Below, in pieces: positions 1 to 10,510 of a DNA stretch of 64,000 nucleotides. The translations under genes and the position numbers were made by a program. The notes under the pieces are model-generated. The model was given only the letters and a program-made list of their open reading frames with translations, had not been told where the DNA came from and made no database searches. Origin of the DNA: Acholoe squamosa (taxonomy: Eukaryota; Annelida; Polychaeta; Phyllodocida; Polynoidae); contig OX439045.1 in NCBI GenBank assembly GCA_949317995.1, positions 5,203,674 to 5,267,673 on the forward strand, given 5' to 3'. Within the stretch, counting starts at the first letter, position 1, and each line of letters opens with the position of its first letter.

Positions 1-1165
1 ACTGACCATAAAGTTGCAGGATAAAGGTGAATTCCATAAGCAACGAAAAGAAGAGTTACTCCTGTTCGTGTTTCAAGTAGAAATATCCTCTATAAGGATG
101 CAATTTGGTATTATCTCTCCAGAAATGAAGATTTCTCACTGGAGGTTTCTGACCGGCTGGGACTAAATCCCATCCTCCTGATTAACCATAGCATTAATTG
201 TGAATAGTAGTAACCTCCATCTATTTTCATCAACATGGATAGTTGAATAATAAAATTAGGGTTGCAGTGGAGAGATTAAACTCTTTCTGACAGATAATAG
301 CCAATTGCAGCCTTATTCGGGAATTTTAAGATTTATTTTGACTTGAAACATGTGCAGAAATGCAGCAGGAATACTGAAGGAATACCTGTTTTGTCATTTC
401 CCTATGGAATTAAGCTGTTTCCTTCACTTTTATGTCCGGTTAGAAACCTTCACATTCAGAATTGCACCACAGTGGTGAGACATAGCCTAATGGTTCCAGA
501 CCTAAGATTCTATAGACATTAGATACTTATAGGCATTTCAGATTTTACTTCCACGAGTGGTGTAGGTAAGAAAACCTATTCCCTCATTAATTCATACATT
601 ATACTTAGATAACAGCAAGTTATGTTTGTGTGGATTATTTAACAGATTATACAACAAATCGTGATAATATCAATATCACCACTGTCTGGGTGTTGGGCCT
701 TTATTTGATTAATTGGACTACCTTCTTGAATTAGATTCATTGAGGCACAGCTTCTAGTATTTTATCTGATCAGAATCTCGTGGACTTAAACTTAATCATT
801 TTATGCAGTTTCACTTATCCCAAACTTCATATAAATGGACAGCTATAAACAAGGACGTCTAATGATTTATTAATTCTAAGAATCCCTTTTGCTGCAAAAG
901 GGTATGATATAAGGCAAATAGTACTGATAATGGTTACAATAAGGTTGAGATATATCTTTTGCCTTTAATTCAATATTTTGATTGAGATACACAGTAAAGT
1001 GCATCTGCATCTGAGACACTGCAAACACGGTGTTTTATTAAGTTAATAAGATCTTAGTCTGTATTGATACCGTGAACCTTTTAAATTGAGGACGGTATAA
1101 AATGGCACCCCTATAATGCTACCCTATACATAGTAGGCCTATCTCCCTGCCTGTTCACATTGCAT
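1..1165. other. unassigned intergenic or intronic DNA
   Basis: AT-rich sequence with no long open frame and no recognisable repeat. A small CCCTTTTGCTGCAAAAGGG inverted repeat lies near 886-904. I see nothing else that can be supported. Confidence 0.5.
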
Positions 1166-1166
1166 C

Positions 1167-1262
1167 AATGTTTAGGGAGTGGTCATTAAAAACAGGAAAA
1201 GAAAAGAAAACAGGTGAGGTGGAGGGGGAAGTAGGTTTGAGGTGGGAGGGGGGGGTGAGGTA
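1167..1262 (+). mobile_element. TWA-1 element, left end only
   Basis: The sequence TTTAGGGAGTGGTCATT followed by G-rich sequence matches the left end of the TWA-1 family (whole copies at 2156, 18022 and 41688). No matching right end follows, so this is a truncated copy. From 1263 to 1660 I see only AT-rich sequence with A-rich runs. Confidence 0.5.
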
Positions 1263-1666
1263 TTTTGCTTTTTTTTTCAGCGGATGCCAGTGAATTACAA
1301 TATAGGTCAAATGAAAGCATATACATGACATGTGATTTTCAGCCCATTCGGAGTTCAGTTGAGTTGAAATAGTTCATTGACTAAAAAAATGATACACGTG
1401 CATTTTCATGACGTCGTCACAAGAATTATGTACTAGTTATATCCAACATTGTTTCAACAGATTAAAAAAGGAAATAAAGAAGAAAGGAAAGCAACTGTCT
1501 GTAAGTCACACACAATTGACAGCCAAAAGACACGATGCACCAGCAATGAAGAGATGAAAAAAATAAAAAATAAAAAAAAAAACAGATCAAAGAAGAATTC
1601 TGTATAAGGAAAGTTAGATGATATATGTGTAAGGATATATATCTTGTATAACTATATATTCACACT

Positions 1667-1914
1667 AAACCGTTTAAGGGACGCTGATGCATTAATGCAT
1701 CATGCCCTTTGGTCGTCATGATGCACTAATGAAGTGCTAGCCAGCACTTCATTGGATCATTATGACAACCGTCCGGGAGTATATGTATCAACCCTGGAGG
1801 GTCGTCATGATGCACCAATGAAGTGGTGGCGAGCAGACTCATCAGCACTTCATTGGTGCATCATGCTGACCGATGGGCATGATGCATTAATGCATCAGCG
1901 GCCTTTAAAGAGTC
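1667..1914 (+). mobile_element. TTAA-MITE copy
   Basis: The left end reads CCGTTTAAGGGACGCTGATG and the right end GCATCAGCGGCCTTTAAAG, which are inverted copies of each other. Between them are two arm-A hairpins and no arm B, so this copy has an unusual internal makeup. A short frame here (79 codons) is only a product of the repeat. Confidence 0.8.
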
Positions 1915-2091
1915 AAAGTCATGAATCAAGATGTGTAAGGTTGACCGAGTTTCTTTGTGGAGACATCTTGTGATCTGGGGCCTTGGATATATATATAGAC
2001 ACATACAGCAGATGGGGTACAACATTTATCCCCCAGCTGTTATGGCAAACTACAACTCTGTCAACTTAACACAGAACCACATTTCACCTTT

Positions 2092-2625
2092 TTAACCCTT
2101 GAAGGGCCAGCAATGCAGGGGTACATTGTGCCCAAAAATTGGCATGATGCCCTAAGAGAGTCAGAATTTTTTAACAACAGGAGGGGCTAGTGGGTTTGCG
2201 TGTGGATGTGAGAAAACAAATTCTGCGGCCCCTCTCGAGGGGTCAAAAGAAATTTTTTGACCGCCCTGAAGGGCTGAAAATCGTGTGCAAATGCGCCATT
2301 TTGACATATAGTAAAGCGCAGGCATTTTTGTTGAGAACGGGTGAAATTATATTGACCCCCTAATCAAGGGGTCGAAAAATTCTGACCTCCCAACTGGTCA
2401 AGAGATCGAAAAAATTCTGACCCCCACTCAAACCCACCAGCCCCCCCCCCACCCTTGTTAAAAGATGATCACTCCCTAATGAAGTGCCTGTGAAGTGCAT
2501 TGGTGCATCATGCCCACACTGTAGGGTCAGCTTGATGCATTAATGTAGCCCTGGTGAGTTACTCACCAGGGCTACATTCATGCATCATGATGACCAATGG
2601 GCATGGTGCATTACTACATTCATAA
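2092..2625 (+). mobile_element. TTAA-MITE copy split by a TWA-1 insertion
   Basis: The left end (AACCCTTGAAGGGCCAGCAATG) runs to 2155. The body resumes at 2477 with GAAGTGCC, a complete arm-B hairpin at 2540-2585 and a CCAATGGGCATGGTGCATTA right shoulder. The 321-bp TWA-1 element lies between. The host copy reads continuously once the insert and one TAA are set aside, so the MITE is older than the insert. Confidence 0.75.
2156..2476 (+). mobile_element. TWA-1 element (PIF/Harbinger-like MITE), nested
   Basis: Terminal inverted repeats are GAGAGTCAGAATTTTTTAAC on the left and GTTAAAAGATGATCACTCCC on the right. TAA is present on both sides (2153-2155 and 2477-2479). A 3-bp TWA duplication with GGG-starting ends is typical of PIF/Harbinger elements. 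No transposase frame is inside, so it is non-autonomous. Confidence 0.7.
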
Positions 2626-2689
2626 ATTGTCACCTTAAATATCACACAAATCAAAAGCCTGAGTGAGAGAGGTACGTTGTACACACAAA

Positions 2690-3110
2690 CGATGTAGGGT
2701 CACTAGGGTCTTCTAGGTGACCATCATAAAATAGGCAAGTTAAAAGCTGACAAAATTGTCAGCCTTAGCACCAAGCTGCCCCTAACTCAACCACTAGAAT
2801 GAGTCGTCGTTGGCTTATAGGGATGCTGAGCAAAAGTAGTTTTGTCCACTGGTTGCTGCAGTTCTTATTTGTAGGCAGCTACCTCACGTAGTAATCTTCC
2901 CCAGAAAATGGGGACCATCATCCCCAAACACTATCTAAAGAGGTATTCCCTAGAATGCCAGCTTGACGAGATTGCCCTAGTGCAGACTCTTCATGTTGAC
3001 AACTTTAGATGGCCTGGTAGTTGGCCCCACCAGACAACCCTTAGGCTACAGGGTGTGAAGTTCTTATCATAGTTATCTCTTGGTGAATAATTGTTGATTA
3101 CCTAAAATTG
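2690..3110. repeat. dispersed repeat, unclassified
   Basis: The segment containing GGTATTCCCTAGAATG and GACTCTTCATGTTGACAACTT recurs in inverted form near 43320-43470 (CATTCTAGGGAATACC) and in direct form near 56480-56630 (GACTCTTCATCTTGACAACC). Its ends and class are unclear. Confidence 0.5.
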
Positions 3111-3516
3111 TAACCTTTGGATCAAATCACCAGTCAATTAGGAATATATTACATCAAAGATTGTGAACGTTACCACTCATCTTCTTTATTCTTTCCTTTC
3201 AACTATTTATCGTATATGTACTGAGATTTGCTATATATACATAATAATATTACACCCAAGTATCCTAATCATCTGTAGACACCAAAGTGTCATTCTGAAA
3301 AGCTAAATAAGCATCATTCTTCTCTCACTTGTTTATTGAAATATTCTCAAACAAAGTTCGTAACTGGAGCCAAGTGAGAAGAGGACCATGGGACCAATAC
3401 CTTGCACCTTCAGTATTATAAATTGAATTAAAAAAAAAAATAATAAGGGTAGTTGTGCCAGGTAAACCAAGTTCAATTGGACATTGTCGGAGTATGTTTT
3501 TTCCCAGTTTTTTTAT

Positions 3517-3690
3517 GCTGCCCACTTTGAAGTCCCCATTTTTTAGAAGTTCTAAAACTGTACCACTTTGAAGTCCCCATTTTGTAGAAGTTCTAAAACT
3601 GTACCACTTTGAAGTCCCCATTTTGTAGAAGTTCTAAAACTGTACCACTTTGAAGTCCCCATTCTTTAGAAGTTCTGAAACTCTATCAAA
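3517..3690. repeat. 41-bp tandem repeat, about four units
   Basis: The unit contains CACTTTGAAGTCCCCATTTT followed by GTAGAAGTTCTAAAACTGTAC. Unit starts at 3560 and 3601 give a 41-bp period. The middle units are nearly identical and the outer ones have diverged, as expected for a minisatellite grown from its centre. An open minus-strand frame across it is repeat-derived. Confidence 0.9.
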
Positions 3691-3772
3691 ATGTCCAAAA
3701 CTGATGCATCATGACGACCATTGGGCATGGTGCACTCCTGAATTATCGACCCTTAATGGGTTAAGAGTTTAA
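3691..3772 (+). mobile_element. TTAA-MITE fragment (right end)
   Basis: GCATCATGACGACCATTGGG, then GGTGCACTCCTG and a degraded CCCTTAATGGGTTAA end, match the right shoulder of the TTAA-MITE. The left part is missing. Confidence 0.55.
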
Positions 3773-4840
3773 GGCCAATCATACAACATGTAGGATGAAA
3801 GCTGTATATTATATGCCTCTGCATCTTAATTTCCCCAGGAGGGTAATATATTTTACAAGATTGATGTCAACATTGATAATAGGCAGATGGAAACTAAGGC
3901 TCATGATGCTAAACTCTTAAAAGTACAATGTCCCAAAGACACATTCTATTTGAGGAGCCTTGAGTATAGATTGCCAGTAAATTGGAACCAGTCGCTTATT
4001 GAAAAAAGATCGATTGGTACCAAACAAAGGTCTCAAAATTGGAGAAGAAAAAACATTTTGCCAGACTGCAGAATTATGTCAGTGATTAATTGTTCAGAGT
4101 ATTGATGGTATGAACTCCCCCTACTTTTTTCAGACATTATTTACATATTGAAGCTCTGTACAAGTAGCCACTTATAGCTGAAGTCAGCAAATAGGCCCTG
4201 GCCCTAATGGTTTCAGAATAAATAAATGAATATCAAACTCAACCTCAAACTCAAGATGCAACTGATTAATCATATTATCAGAGGTTTGAATGTGATTGGC
4301 TGTATTTTATCTATATTTGCATCTATAGGGCATTAGTCTATTTTAAATCTAAATTTGATACCCAAGGTGTAATTGATATATGAAAAGGGTTTGATTTAGT
4401 TCTGCACAAGAGTGAGTGCCCTTTGGTTCTTAACTCTTAAAGAGGTTTCGATTTGAGGGTTAAGGGCTCTAGGAATACATACTCTAGGAATATTAGTAAC
4501 CATGTAGACAGACGTTTATAGTGGGGTAGGGAAAGCTCAATTCCATCGAATTGCTTTCCTTTCCTTTGGACACTTGACAGAGTAAATTATGTTTCTTTCT
4601 TTCTTCTCCAAAATCACATTATCCTGTTATAACCAGAAGTAGACATAGAGAGGAAATGTATCACCAAAAACATAATAAAGACATAATTTGTATGCAGATG
4701 TTTTATTTAGTTTGAATACATGTACAATGTGCGTTTATAAGTGACAAGACCCAGGGCGTCCTTCAGGGGACAAAAATAACAGACCTTTTTTTAAAAGAAT
4801 GACAAGTGAGGAAAAGGAAAAAAGAAACTATCATATCTAG
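3773..4840. other. unassigned DNA
   Basis: No supported gene or clear repeat. The 72-codon frame at 3887-4105 shows no recognisable domain, and the surrounding base composition is that of noncoding DNA. Confidence 0.45.
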
Positions 4841-5094
4841 GCCCTTCAGGGGCCACTGATGCATTAATGCATCATGCCCATTGGCTGTCATGATGCATGA
4901 ATGCATCCCTATGGAACAACTCACCATGCTTGCATTAATGCATCATGCCAACCCTATGGGATTGATACACCCCCAGAGGGTTGGCATGATGCTCCAATGA
5001 AGTGCCAACGAGCAGACTCGCCAGCACTTCATTGGTGCATCATGACAACCAATGGACATGATGCACTCCTGCATCAGCAGCCTTTAAAGGGTTG
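4841..5094 (+). mobile_element. TTAA-MITE copy
   Basis: The ends are GCCCTTCAGGGGCCACTGATG and GCATCAGCAGCCTTTAAAGGG. The arm-A hairpin at about 4997-5036 (GAAGTGCCAACGAG with CTCGCCAGCACTTC) carries mismatches. The left half has a decayed arm B. Confidence 0.8.
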
Positions 5095-5099
5095 GGATG

Positions 5100-5330
5100 G
5101 TATGTAATGCCTTAAAACCCATGCTCCTTTCGCATTACGCACCAAAATAATGCTACACTTAAGCGTTGCATCGGAGCATTACGCCCGCCCTTCAGGAGTG
5201 TATCAGCTCTGTTGGGTCTGCATGATTTATGAATGCATCCCTGGTGAGTAGATCCAACAGGACTGCATTTATTTTGATCAAAATCCTTTATTGCATTGGG
5301 AGGCATCATTCTGGCCTTAAATGGTTAAGA
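5100..5330 (+). mobile_element. degenerate TTAA-MITE copy
   Basis: It directly follows the previous copy. It keeps GGAGTGTATCAGCTCTGT, a decayed arm B (GCATCCCTGGTGAG) and a GGCCTTAAATGGTTAA end. GCATTACGC replaces the usual GCATCATGC, so it may be an older subfamily. Confidence 0.55.
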
Positions 5331-5391
5331 CTGTGCTATATAGAACCTTCTGTGTCCCTGTTTGGCTATGATTCTAGCTTTTTCCTTTTGC

Positions 5392-5612
5392 AGTAAAACC
5401 TTCATTCAAGTCGCACCCTAGTTTAAGGTGCATCCTGACTTTGGGAGAATGATATGAGCCTCACCTGGGGCCTGAAAATCGTTTTCATTCCTTGCTTATG
5501 TCTATATATGTATAATTCAATAAAAACCCTTGTAGGAGCCGCACCCTTAGTTCAGGAATATGCTATTAGCCGCTGTAGGCCTCATTTCAATGTGGGGTTT
5601 TACATTGGATAG
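5392..5612. mobile_element. degenerate CGTATAAG-like element
   Basis: The words GTAAAACC...GCACCCTAG, GGAGCCGCACCC and AGCCGCTGTAGGCC...GGGGTTTTAC form a loose inverted structure. They match the better copy at 49010-49195. The CGTATAAG/AAGCCGCACC vocabulary is shared with the intact family members. Confidence 0.45.
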
Positions 5613-6434
5613 TATCTTCAAAGGAAATGTGCCAGGCTGCATAAATTATAATTGAAAAACCAACAACCATGGAAACGACGAGAATTAAATTTGCCTAAAG
5701 GCAGTAGCTTCAGCATAATATTGTAATTTTCAATGCGGTAACTGATCAGAAGTACCCTAGCGGCCCGTTTACTCCTTTAGGGGCATCATGCCCAGTTGTC
5801 GTCATGATGCACCAATGAAGTGTATCAGGACTCGAAAGATGCTTGAACGAAGTCCTGGCTTTGTTCAGACATCATTCCAACAACAAAAAACGTTTATAAA
5901 TGTTGTTTGATTTTTCAAGCATCTTTAATTGAGTATATTGAGACACCTGGCCATGAATGCATAATCTTTATAATGTTGAATGTAATTTTATGGAAAAATG
6001 AGAATGCAAACTTTTTACAGATCTGTAGTAAAGGACACTCAGTCCTCAAAACTCGCCATAATATACATATCAATACAATGCAAAATTCATGTTAGACAAA
6101 TTTATAATTTATAAGCCTTAGCAGCAAATACATTGTGCTATATTGAATGGCTTAGACCTGAGGTTTAGAAGAGACTCTGGTCTCCTCAGTTTTTAAGGGC
6201 CGCATGGTTATTGCATTACCGTATTCATTCGGAAGAGCGGACATGTGTGGAGAAAAGTTTATTTCATATATAATTTTAAAGAAGAGAGTTCTCATAGCCA
6301 CACACCATTGCCTCTAACAATTATTATTTCACCCTAAAAGTGTTCGATTTTACACCATAAATCTTTGCAGAAATGTGTACTTGGGCTGCAAAAATGGAGG
6401 CATGTGCACTGTCTAGAATGACTAAGATGTAAAG
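5613..6434. other. mostly unassigned DNA with a TTAA-MITE scrap
   Basis: A scrap of TTAA-MITE lies at about 5762-5825 (GTCGTCATGATGCACCAATG). The rest is AT-rich with no supported gene. Confidence 0.45.
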
Positions 6435-6805
6435 CATATTGGTCTTCATGATGCATTTATGAATGCAGCCTTGGTGAGTGACCCACCTGGATGCATTCAC
6501 TAAAGACACTAAAGGCCACCGCAGACGGGCCAGACTCGATCGGTATCTAAGGAGTGTGGTCCCGATCCGATCGGGGAGATCAAACATGTTTGATATTGAC
6601 CGACTGGATCGGACGTCCATGCATCGTCAGGATAGGCCGATCCAGTCGGTCCCGTCTGCGGTCAGCTTAAAGGTTGATACACTTATCTATGGTCAGCATG
6701 ATGCAATTATGCAGCACCGGTGAGATCCTTGCTAGCTCGCCAGCACTGTATTGGCGACATCAAAAATGCCTTAAGGTTTCATGCGGCCCTTAAAAAGTTT
6801 AATAA
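6435..6805 (-). mobile_element. TTAA-MITE copy split by a CCGCAGACGGG element
   Basis: The arm-B side (TGAATGCAGCCTTGGTGAG) precedes the insert. After it come GGTTGATACACTT, CAGCATGATGCA, a decayed arm A (CTCGCCAGCACTGTATTGG) and GCGGCCCTTAAAAAGTTTAA. The 158-bp insert at 6511-6668 interrupts it. Confidence 0.65.
6511..6668. mobile_element. CCGCAGACGGG element, nested
   Basis: The ends are GGCCACCGCAGACGGGCC and CCCGTCTGCGGTCAGCTTAA. A central palindrome TCAAACATGTTTGA and flanking GATCGGAT words fold back on themselves. A close relative is at 42007-42172 and a more diverged one at 31454-31626. There is no coding capacity; the superfamily is not known to me. Confidence 0.75.
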
Positions 6806-7454
6806 ATCAGTTAACGCTACAGTGAGATTAGGTCGATAATGCAAATGTTATATCAGCCATTTTATATCAGCATTGCATTAGAGTTTAATCTAATCCATGT
6901 TATTTCTATAACTGCCATCTCTAATGCCTTATTACCTTATTAATATATATTAATTGTTATTAAGTTAATTATTTTGTGCTACTTTTGATCACAGTCCTAT
7001 TTTACAACACCTAGGATACCTGTCTTAAAACCCAGTAATATACATTCAGAAAAACCCCTATTTGAAAACCATAATAATATCATATGATATCATGGTGCCA
7101 GTTTTGTCCATAAAGATGACATAATTTGATAATGATTATTGGACCTGTAACATCATGATCACTTTTTCACCCATTATAACCACTTAATGATCACATCATC
7201 GCCTTAGTACAAGAAGGTTGTAACTAACAGTTTGGCAAAAATGAGTTTTCTTCTGTTTTAACATGTACTGACCCTTATCTAGCTTCTATGAAAGTACTGA
7301 AGCCCTGTCTATGATATGTGTGCCTACAGGCCCCAGTGCAATGTTGCTGTTTCCATGTTGTTCTTTAGAAGGTGGAACACTTCTTTTGCCTCTCCTGCAA
7401 AACTTGAAAAATGCAGTTACAACCTTCTTGCACTTAGCTTCATGTGACTTCAGT
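6806..7454. other. unassigned DNA
   Basis: AT-rich, no supported gene. The overlapping open frames at 7286-7604 on the two strands show no domain I know. Confidence 0.45.
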
Positions 7455-7600
7455 ATCATGATGCACCAATGCAGTTCTAGTAAGTATCTCACCAGCACTA
7501 CATTGATGCATCATGCTGACTCTTTGGGAGGTGTATCAATCACATTTCATTGGTGCATTACAGCAGCCAACTGGAAGTATGTCTACCGTCTAGGGTCAGC
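7455..7600 (+). mobile_element. TTAA-MITE fragment
   Basis: CATGATGCACCAATGCAG, a degraded arm A (CTCACCAGCACTACATTG), GCATCATGCTGAC and GGGAGGTGTATCAATC match the family. The TWA-2 element begins immediately to the right. Confidence 0.6.
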
Positions 7601-7603
7601 TTA

Positions 7604-7787
7604 GGGCCATTTTCCACCACCCGATATGAGTGCTCTATCGGCCAATAGCTGCCCCACACAACCACCTCGGCCGAGGGGGCTGCCATAGGGTTCAATGGTA
7701 AGGCATGGTACCTGTCGGCTGAAAATAGCATCTGCAATTGGTCTAGCGGCCGCTAGAGGGGCCATATCGGGTGGTGAAAAACGGCCC
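7604..7787 (+). mobile_element. TWA-2 element, 184 bp, with TTA duplication
   Basis: The left end GGGCCATTTTCCACCACCC pairs with the right end GGGTGGTGAAAAACGGCCC. TTA flanks both sides (7601-7603 and 7788-7790). A copy of the same length lies at 50515-50698 and differs at about a dozen positions by eye. TWA duplications and GGG ends suggest PIF/Harbinger. Confidence 0.8.
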
Positions 7788-7788
7788 T

Positions 7789-7950
7789 TAGTGGCGGATT
7801 CAGGATATGGAAAAGGAAGGGGGTCTGGTTCAAAGGAAGGGGTGCACCCTCTATTTTTTTAGCAAATTTTAGGGTCCAAGATGTGTAATTAAACTCTTAA
7901 GTACTGGCAAAATGGAGGGGGAGTGTGCCCCCGTCTAAATCCGCCACTTC
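7789..7950 (+). mobile_element. short TIR element with GTGGCGGATT ends
   Basis: TAGTGGCGGATTCAGG at the left and TAAATCCGCCACTT at the right are inverted copies. The inside is G-rich then C-rich (GGAAGGGGGTC, GTGCCCCCGTC). Non-autonomous elements with GTGGCGGATT ends are known from several animals, as I recall. It abuts the TWA-2 copy. Confidence 0.65.
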
Positions 7951-8700
7951 AGCCGCGGTGAGTTACCTACCAGGGCTGTATTTCCTACATCATAATATCA
8001 AATGACATGTGGGCATGAATATAAATTCACCACATAGCCCTCAAAGATTCAGAGATCACAGCATTCATACATATCTCATGTAAGTTAAGATTCATGTAAG
8101 GTAAATAGAACAGTGAATGTCACATAACACTACTAACCATGAAATAGACGCTTTTTGCTTACCCTGGCGACATGTAAATATTGACCACATAACTTGAACC
8201 TAAGAAATGATAAAGGCAGGAGTTGTCCGATGCTTCCGTTTCAGTGTGCTTATTATTATATTTCTATCAATATCCGAAAGATATCCACTAGGATAGCACC
8301 CCATCATTAAGTTCATGCCTGCGAAGCACTGAATTAGTGTTTACAATGGCTTGACGCATACAACGGCCGGTTACTCCTCAGGACTGCATTCCTTATACAT
8401 GGCCTGCATCATAAAGTGAGGTACAATATGGTTTGATTGATAAGCTGTAGCAGCCCTTTTTATATATCATTTTTTCTTCCTTTTTTATCAATAATGAATC
8501 TGGACACATTGTTGAAGTGGCCAACTGTACATGAATGCAAATATGATATCTCCTTTGAAGTGAGTATTACCTTGGATTCAAAATAGAGAGCTAGGATGAA
8601 CATTACCTCTGGTCAAACTCAGTCATTTGTATGTCAATGAAACTCCCATCACTGTTTCCTAATCTGTTGGCACACAACAAATTAAGGTTTTAAACCTAAA
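7951..8700. other. unassigned DNA with TTAA-MITE scraps
   Basis: Decayed pieces of arm B lie at about 7955-7990 (GGTGAGTTACCTACCAGGGC) and 8345-8410. Otherwise there is nothing to support. Confidence 0.4.
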
Positions 8701-8701
8701 C

Positions 8702-8945
8702 AGAGAAAATATTCTTACTCACATGAGTCTAGATCCAGACTCAGGCAATGTCGCCAAAATAAGTATTGTTTGAGAATCAGCCTGATCCTTGGATGTTACT
8801 AAGGCAGATCCTGAGGCTGATTCTGGGAAAATACTCTGGCTTTGCCTGAGTATCATCCAAGGATCAGGCTGAGTCTCAAACAATACTCATTTTTTCGACA
8901 TTGCCTGAGCCTGTATCTAGACTCCTGTGAGTAAGAATATTTTTT
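8702..8945. mobile_element. AGACTC foldback element, whole
   Basis: An almost perfect long inverted repeat. ATTCTTACTCACATGAGTCT at the left pairs with AGACTCCTGTGAGTAAGAAT at the right. CAGGCAATGTCG pairs with CGACATTGCCTG, and TGATCCTTGG with CCAAGGATCA. No coding capacity. Relatives are at 15785, 23005 and 53790. Confidence 0.85.
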
Positions 8946-9024
8946 CAATGTACTCAGTACCTCCTTTTTGTAAACTCTAATCACATCTATGTTTATGTAC
9001 ACAAAGTATAATAAATTCACCAAT

Positions 9025-9030
9025 TTTATT
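9025..9030 (-). promoter_or_regulatory. AATAAA overlapping the stop codon
   Basis: Read on the minus strand, the gene ends GAATAAAATTGG. The TAA stop (9028-9026) lies inside a canonical AATAAA polyadenylation signal. No second AATAAA occurs on this strand in the next 100 bases, so the 3' UTR may be only a few tens of bases. Confidence 0.5.
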
Positions 9031-10438
9031 CTATAAATTTTATTCTGGTTATATTTTCTAGGGAGTCATGCACATGTTTGTGTACATAGCCCATGGGAGG
9101 ACCACCCTGTGGCTTCTGTCGCTTGTCCAATCGGATGATGTCATCAAGCAAAGCTTTAACGCCACGCATCCGGAGTAATACACTGCTATAGTCATTTACA
9201 TGGACACCTATGATGAGTGAGTCCTTGTCCTCAATGATTAGACTCACTGGGAAGATGAAACCATCTTCGATCCAGCGAGGCCGGACCATGGGTGCATCTT
9301 GATATATCTGTGGGTGAACTTGGATGTCGTCTGAAACATAGACGACTCTGTATGGGCTGGCATGCATGACCACTAGATGTGCAGTGTAGTATCGGTGATT
9401 ATTTGACACCTTGTACATTGTAGAATGAGCTATACTGATGTAGTACTCGCCTTCATAGTGCTCAAACGGCGTACCACCACGAAGATGGGACACAACGTCT
9501 TTAAAGATGAACTCCTTCTTGTAATCTGATGGCAGGAATTCACAGTAACCAGCTAAGGTACACTTCATGACTCTGAGAGGGTCGAATTTGTGCACAAAGT
9601 ATAATTGGTTATTCTTGACGAGCGCCATCCAATGCTTGTCCCTTGGCATGTCGCCAGGCTCAGTGGCATTCACCATCGGTGAGCCACCTTTAATGTTAGG
9701 TATGATGGGACGGTTCTCCTCCATGTCCCACATTATTGTAAAGTCAAGGAATCTCTCATAACTAAATGCCATAGCTGCGTTGAATGTGCAGAATACTTTA
9801 CCGGCGACTTTCGTCAGCCGTGGTTCAATCGGGCCATCCCCGACCCACCATTGCTTTGGAGATGGGATCCCTATGATTGACCCATTGGTTACAGGTCGCA
9901 TGTGTTTGTCAAACTTCTGTGTGTACAAGAAATTGTCAGCAAACTGGTTGGCTGGCCAGTCCTTTTTGGGCTCGTACTTCTCCCGATCGAGCCATATCCT
10001 AGACACTAGTATCAACTCTCCTTTATGCCATATGACAGCAGGGCTATTAGCAAAGTACACATTGGCATGGGGAGGGTCGAGGAACCGTTTTGCCGCTTCC
10101 CGCTCTACATAAGGTGTAAACGAGTGAACCAAAGACGTAACAACTTCTTTGGTCACTTTGTAAGTCCGACCGGTCTCCTTGAACAACCAACCAGTTTGTG
10201 CAAAGCCGAAAGATAGTCGTTCCTTAGTGTAAATATGAAAGTCCTCCGCAGGATGCTTGCCGGACTCGAGTATCCTCCTCCCGACCGCCTGTTGGATTGA
10301 CTCTGGTAGCTGCATCTCCACCTGGCCTGAGTCAGGGTTGATGAGGTAGACCAGAAAGGACAGACAAATGATGGCTGTGACCAGAATCAGTCGAAGGAGA
10401 CGTGGTGACGTACAAGTCATGGCTGCAAGTGGTGCCAT
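9026..10438 (-). CDS. type II membrane beta-propeller glycosyltransferase/phosphorylase-like protein
   Basis: The only convincing gene in the window; 470 residues from the chosen ATG at 10438. A second Met seven codons on is possible. Residues 14-33 form one hydrophobic segment after a short basic stretch, fitting a type II signal anchor with a lumenal catalytic part. The lumenal part has blocks I associate with five-bladed beta-propeller sugar enzymes (GH130 phosphorylases, GT108 and fungal GT91 beta-mannosyltransferases): WWVGDGPIEPRL (197-208), DKHWMALVKNNQLYFVHKFD (267-286) and RGGTPFEHYEGEYYISIAHS (320-339), then RYYTAHLVVM. Possible N-glycosylation sites are N185, N257 and N462. The frame runs open upstream, but that stretch looks intronic (acceptor at 10490). 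The likely role is mannose-type glycan building or phosphorolysis in the Golgi. This rests on remembered motifs; the exact activity is unknown. There are no internal breaks, so it is probably functional. Confidence 0.75.
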   Translation of the reverse strand: MAPLAAMTCTSPRLLRLILVTAIICLSFLVYLINPDSGQVEMQLPESIQQAVGRRILESGKHPAEDFHIYTKERLSFGFAQTGWLFKETGRTYKVTKEVVTSLVHSFTPYVEREAAKRFLDPPHANVYFANSPAVIWHKGELILVSRIWLDREKYEPKKDWPANQFADNFLYTQKFDKHMRPVTNGSIIGIPSPKQWWVGDGPIEPRLTKVAGKVFCTFNAAMAFSYERFLDFTIMWDMEENRPIIPNIKGGSPMVNATEPGDMPRDKHWMALVKNNQLYFVHKFDPLRVMKCTLAGYCEFLPSDYKKEFIFKDVVSHLRGGTPFEHYEGEYYISIAHSTMYKVSNNHRYYTAHLVVMHASPYRVVYVSDDIQVHPQIYQDAPMVRPRWIEDGFIFPVSLIIEDKDSLIIGVHVNDYSSVLLRMRGVKALLDDIIRLDKRQKPQGGPPMGYVHKHVHDSLENITRIKFIE

Positions 10439-10510
10439 TTCTGAGGAGTTTGAAGCACTACCGGCAGCTGAGGCCTCATCCGTTTTATCCTGCAATGTAA
10501 AAATAAAGGC
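10439..10510 (-). other. 5' part of last exon and splice acceptor
   Basis: On the minus strand, TTTATTTTTACATTGCAG then GATAAAACGG gives a good 3' splice site with the exon starting at 10489. Between it and the chosen ATG are 51 bases that stay open in frame (DKTDEASAAGSASNSSE). The protein could therefore be longer if an upstream exon is coding. Otherwise this is 5' UTR. Confidence 0.6.
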
